Below are positions 5,827-8,502 of a stretch of 8,502 nucleotides of DNA, piece after piece. Under the pieces are notes generated by a model that worked only from the letters and a program-made list of their open reading frames with translations, did not search any database and was not told the DNA's origin. Made by a program: the position numbers and the translations under genes. Numbering within the stretch: position 1 is the stretch's first letter; each line of letters begins with the position of its first letter. The stretch lies in assembly GCA_902488725.1 (NCBI GenBank), contig CABTXO010000058.1, positions 1 to 8,502 of the forward strand, read 5' to 3'. This stretch comes from an uncultured Bacteroidales bacterium. Lineage in GTDB: Bacteria > Bacteroidota > Bacteroidia > Bacteroidales > UBA932.

Positions 5827-8502
5827 TCCGTATGTGTGGTTAGATAGTTCATGAGGCTGCCGACCAGGGCGTCCAGGTCCGCTGGCTCGCGGATCACTTC
5901 GAGCGGAAAGCCCAGGCAGACCGTCCGGTACCCGTTCCCTTCGAAGCAGGTGGCAGCCGAAATGTTGGTGTCCGTGTAGCGCAGCACCGTGTGCGCCTGT
6001 TCCGAGGCGGGCAGGATGCCGTCGGCCGATTCCACGTTGTAGATCCGGTCGTTCCGTTCCCGGTAATAGCCGATCCGGCCGACCGCACCGCTCAGGTCGA
6101 GCTGTGCATTGCGCATCGGCCACACCGTCCCCGACCGCGTGGCGTAGTTCGTGAGCCAGCGGTAGCCCAGGGTGGTCTCGATGAAGGTCTTCGTGTCCGC
6201 AAGGTACGCGCTGTCCAGCTGGACGGGGAACACCTTGTCCCAGACATCCGTGCCGATGTTCGCACCGGACACGAGCAAATGCCCGCCGCCGGCCGTGAAG
6301 CGTTTCAGGGCCCGCTGCAGCTCCACGGGGAACACGGAGAACCGGGCCGGTTTCCGTCCGGCTCCCACCGGCGTGGTCACCTGTTTGCCGCAGAGCAGAT
6401 CCACGGCGCAGGCCCCGTCGGCGACGAAGAAGTCGGCGGCGAAGGCTTCCATCGACGCTGCATGGAAGGCGTAGCCGGCGTGCAGCAGGGCCTTTCCGTG
6501 GATGCCGGTGAAGTCGAAGGTGTTGCCGGGGACGATTTTCCCGGCCTGGTCCGTGTAGGAAGCGCCGAAGCCGGGGCTGTCGTCATCGGTCCAGGGCAGT
6601 TCGCGCCGGAACTGGTACTGATCGCCGATGTAGTTGATTTCCTGAATATACGGCACGCCCGCATCGAGCCCGTCGTCGAAGCCGGCATAGTCAGGCGTGT
6701 CGAACCAGGCGGGCGGCGAAACGCGGGTGAAGTTGTTCACGACGAGGACCGTCTGGCCGTTCCCGGAAGCCGGGACGCCGATGCTCAGCGTCTCCGACGG
6801 GAAACTCTCGCCGCCGTCGTTGAAGGCGACGATGCGGTAGCTGTAGACATGACCCGGTTCGATGGCCAGATCCGTGCACACCGATTCGCCGGAGGCGTAG
6901 GTGTCCTGCAGTTCCCGGCCGTCATCGAACGGACCGTCGTCAATCCGCGTGTACAGCAGATAGCCGTCCGGATCGGCGGTCGCCTCCAGCGGATCCGGGG
7001 TGGGTTTCCAGCTGAGGCGGACGCGGGCGGATTCTCCCGGACGGGGCCGCGTGCGGAAGTTGGTCGCGAAGGCATGGACCGGAAGCGGCTGCACGGCGTA
7101 GTGACAGCCGTACCGGCTGCTCAGGTATTTCAGCATGCCCTTGTACACGGCCCGGCTCACCGCGAAGCGGAAGGCCGGATCGAGCCCGTACTTCATGTCC
7201 GCGAAATTCTGATGGGAGAGCAGTTCCAGCAGCATGGCGGGGACGGTGGCCGTGCGGCTTTCGCTGTAGGAGCGGTCCCAGAGGCCGCGCCGGCTCCACT
7301 GCGGATCGAAGGAGCTGCGGATGTCCTCGACGATCTGCGTCTGGGTGTAGTCGGCGAAAGTGCGCTGCTGCATCCGGTCCTCGCCGTTCGGCAGTTTCCG
7401 TTCCCCGTCCGCCAGGAGGGTGTAGATGGAGAGGGTCCCGATGATCGAATCGTCCGGCGTGGTGCCCGCATCCGTGTGGAAGGCGAGGGAAAGATCGATC
7501 GGGATGCCCAGCCCGGATCCGTTCGGGTTGGTGCGGGATCCGCCCGACATCCAGCCCACCCAGGCCCCCCGGTCGGCGTAGTCGGACGTGTAGTCGTCTT
7601 CGTGCAGTTTCAGCAGAGTCGTGTCCGCCCCGGCCCACTGCATCCAGTAGAAGGCTCCTTCGGCGAAGGAAGGCAGCCCCGAGGGGGCATATTCAGACAC
7701 GGGAATATCCTTCGGTCCGCGGGCGATCTTGCCCATGCCGCCACCGAAGCGGACGGCATCGGCCGTGACCACGGCTTTCCTGGGGTTCTTGCGGCCTTCC
7801 GGCGCGGCGTTGTCCAGAACCACGCAGCCGTCCGTGCCCTTGTCGAAATCGAAGGTGCCCAGGTAGATCCAGGTGCCGCCGCCGATCCGCTGGTTGACGA
7901 CGAAGGTGCTGCTGCCCCCGCGGTGGCGGACGGTGTAGCGGGCGCAGTCCGTGCTGTTCGGCAGACTCTTGTAGGAGATGTACACGGCATATTCCCCCTG
8001 TTCTGGGACATCCGGCACCCAGCGGGCTTCGGCGGGCTTGTCCCGCTTGCCGACCTGGCAGTCCGCCTTCCGGGCGGTGCCCATCCGGAAGGGATTCTCC
8101 GTGCCGGTGTAGGTCGGTTTCGCGTCGGCAAAGCCCGTCCCGGCATCTTTCCACCCGCCTTTTTCGGAATAGTTCCCCGTGATTCTCGTACCCGCCGTGC
8201 GCTGTCCGGAGAAGGCCGGATCATTGTCCACCACGATTTCCCGGGACTGGATGTCCCGCTCCCGCGGGGTCATGACGTAGGCGCCCGCATGCTCCAGCAT
8301 GGGGATGAGGAAGGGAAGCACATAGCTCTGGGTGTACATGTCTTCGACGGTCTGGAAGACCGGGGCCCGCTGCCATTCCCAGCGTTGGGTTTTTTCTTCG
8401 TAGTAGCGTCCGTGGCTCTGCCAGAGGGCGATGTTGCGACCCGACAGGCCCTTGTGGTACTTCGGCTTCCCGACTGCTTCGACAAAGGGATGGGCGGGGC
8501 GC
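5823..8502 (-). CDS. Amidase_3-like protein with inserted golvesin/Xly-like module, FnIII and GATase-like C-terminus ('xanthan lyase' type), 5'-partial
   Basis: The last 892 residues are visible; the frame stays open to the edge, so the N-terminus and any signal peptide lie outside. Numbering from the first complete codon (8501-8499), the start resembles a zinc N-acetylmuramoyl-L-alanine amidase: IALWQSHG (His30), TVED (Glu53), then PFLIPMLEHAGAYVMTPRERD. The fold resumes at DLSLAFHTDAG (His342) and ends with PAMLLELLSHQNFADM (Glu426), so two His, one Glu ligand and the catalytic Glu can be assigned. Between these halves, about 110-254, lies a golvesin/Xly CBD-like module (YTVRHRGGSSTFVVNQRIGG; GTWIYLGTFDF; VVTADAVRFGG). 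An FnIII domain spans about 472-576 (LSWKPTPDP; YSYRIVAFNDGGES). The C-terminal 310 residues look like a class I glutamine-amidotransferase-like fold (LKRFTAGGGHLLVSGANIG) with no obvious nucleophile cysteine. Likely an exported peptidoglycan- or glycan-acting enzyme; relatives are often called 'xanthan lyase', with no lyase domain visible here. The gene overlaps the downstream desulfidase by four bases. Confidence 0.88.
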   Translation of the reverse strand, partial: RPAHPFVEAVGKPKYHKGLSGRNIALWQSHGRYYEEKTQRWEWQRAPVFQTVEDMYTQSYVLPFLIPMLEHAGAYVMTPRERDIQSREIVVDNDPAFSGQRTAGTRITGNYSEKGGWKDAGTGFADAKPTYTGTENPFRMGTARKADCQVGKRDKPAEARWVPDVPEQGEYAVYISYKSLPNSTDCARYTVRHRGGSSTFVVNQRIGGGTWIYLGTFDFDKGTDGCVVLDNAAPEGRKNPRKAVVTADAVRFGGGMGKIARGPKDIPVSEYAPSGLPSFAEGAFYWMQWAGADTTLLKLHEDDYTSDYADRGAWVGWMSGGSRTNPNGSGLGIPIDLSLAFHTDAGTTPDDSIIGTLSIYTLLADGERKLPNGEDRMQQRTFADYTQTQIVEDIRSSFDPQWSRRGLWDRSYSESRTATVPAMLLELLSHQNFADMKYGLDPAFRFAVSRAVYKGMLKYLSSRYGCHYAVQPLPVHAFATNFRTRPRPGESARVRLSWKPTPDPLEATADPDGYLLYTRIDDGPFDDGRELQDTYASGESVCTDLAIEPGHVYSYRIVAFNDGGESFPSETLSIGVPASGNGQTVLVVNNFTRVSPPAWFDTPDYAGFDDGLDAGVPYIQEINYIGDQYQFRRELPWTDDDSPGFGASYTDQAGKIVPGNTFDFTGIHGKALLHAGYAFHAASMEAFAADFFVADGACAVDLLCGKQVTTPVGAGRKPARFSVFPVELQRALKRFTAGGGHLLVSGANIGTDVWDKVFPVQLDSAYLADTKTFIETTLGYRWLTNYATRSGTVWPMRNAQLDLSGAVGRIGYYRERNDRIYNVESADGILPASEQAHTVLRYTDTNISAATCFEGNGYRTVCLGFPLEVIREPADLDALVGSLMNYLTTHTE

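Noticed and set aside
4858..5847. 329-codon plus-strand frame opposite the desulfidase gene.
   Set aside because: Antisense shadow of a strongly conserved gene.
5823..8502. Annotation as a true xanthan lyase (polysaccharide lyase family 8).
   Set aside because: No PL8 (alpha/alpha)6 lyase motifs are visible. The name seems to come from the Xly-type binding module, while the catalytic residues fit an amidase fold better.

Overview
The window looks like the chromosome of a GC-rich member of the Bacteroidota, most likely the Bacteroidales. Four things suggest this: two upstream boxes fit the Bacteroidetes -7 consensus TAnnTTTG; start codons lack Shine-Dalgarno sequences and follow A/T-rich leaders; two surface lipoproteins have Bacteroidetes-style signal peptides; and there is an amidase/golvesin-type/FnIII protein of the kind often labelled 'xanthan lyase' in Bacteroidales genomes. 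This is inference from gene content. No rRNA or other marker is present.

Layout, left to right. (1) Bases 1-315, minus strand: a broken EFR1-type flavodoxin/ferredoxin gene. Its N-terminal FMN loop, a 'MPDNW' segment and a pre-ferredoxin segment survive, but with a frameshift and missing blocks. (2) Bases 350-1327, minus: an intact dihydroorotate dehydrogenase-like TIM-barrel flavoprotein with an altered active-site loop and a TAnnTTTG box upstream. (3) Bases 1386-1656, minus: a pectinesterase (CE8) remnant in two reading frames, filling what otherwise looks like an empty 350-base gap. (4) Bases 1677-2822, minus: a lipoprotein aldose 1-epimerase (GalM) with a well-formed Bacteroidetes promoter. 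(5) Bases 2988-4493, plus: a von Willebrand factor A lipoprotein of the YfbK type, divergent from galM. (6) Bases 4495-5826, minus: an L-cysteine desulfidase (UPF0597/YhaM/CyuA family), ending one base from the VWA gene. (7) Bases 5823-8502, minus, running off the right edge: a large multidomain protein with an amidase_3-like catalytic domain split by a golvesin/Xly-like module, then FnIII and a glutamine-amidotransferase-like C-terminal domain. Genes 7 and 6 overlap as ATGA and are probably one operon.

Functionally this is a mixed region. The split amidase and the cysteine desulfidase form a translationally coupled pair. GalM and the dead pectinesterase probably once formed a plant-polysaccharide cluster. 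The other genes look independent. I see no mobile element, CRISPR array, tRNA or rRNA, and no convincing new multi-gene system. The most notable signals are the two decayed genes, the domain insertion within the amidase fold, and the unusual amidase-desulfidase coupling.
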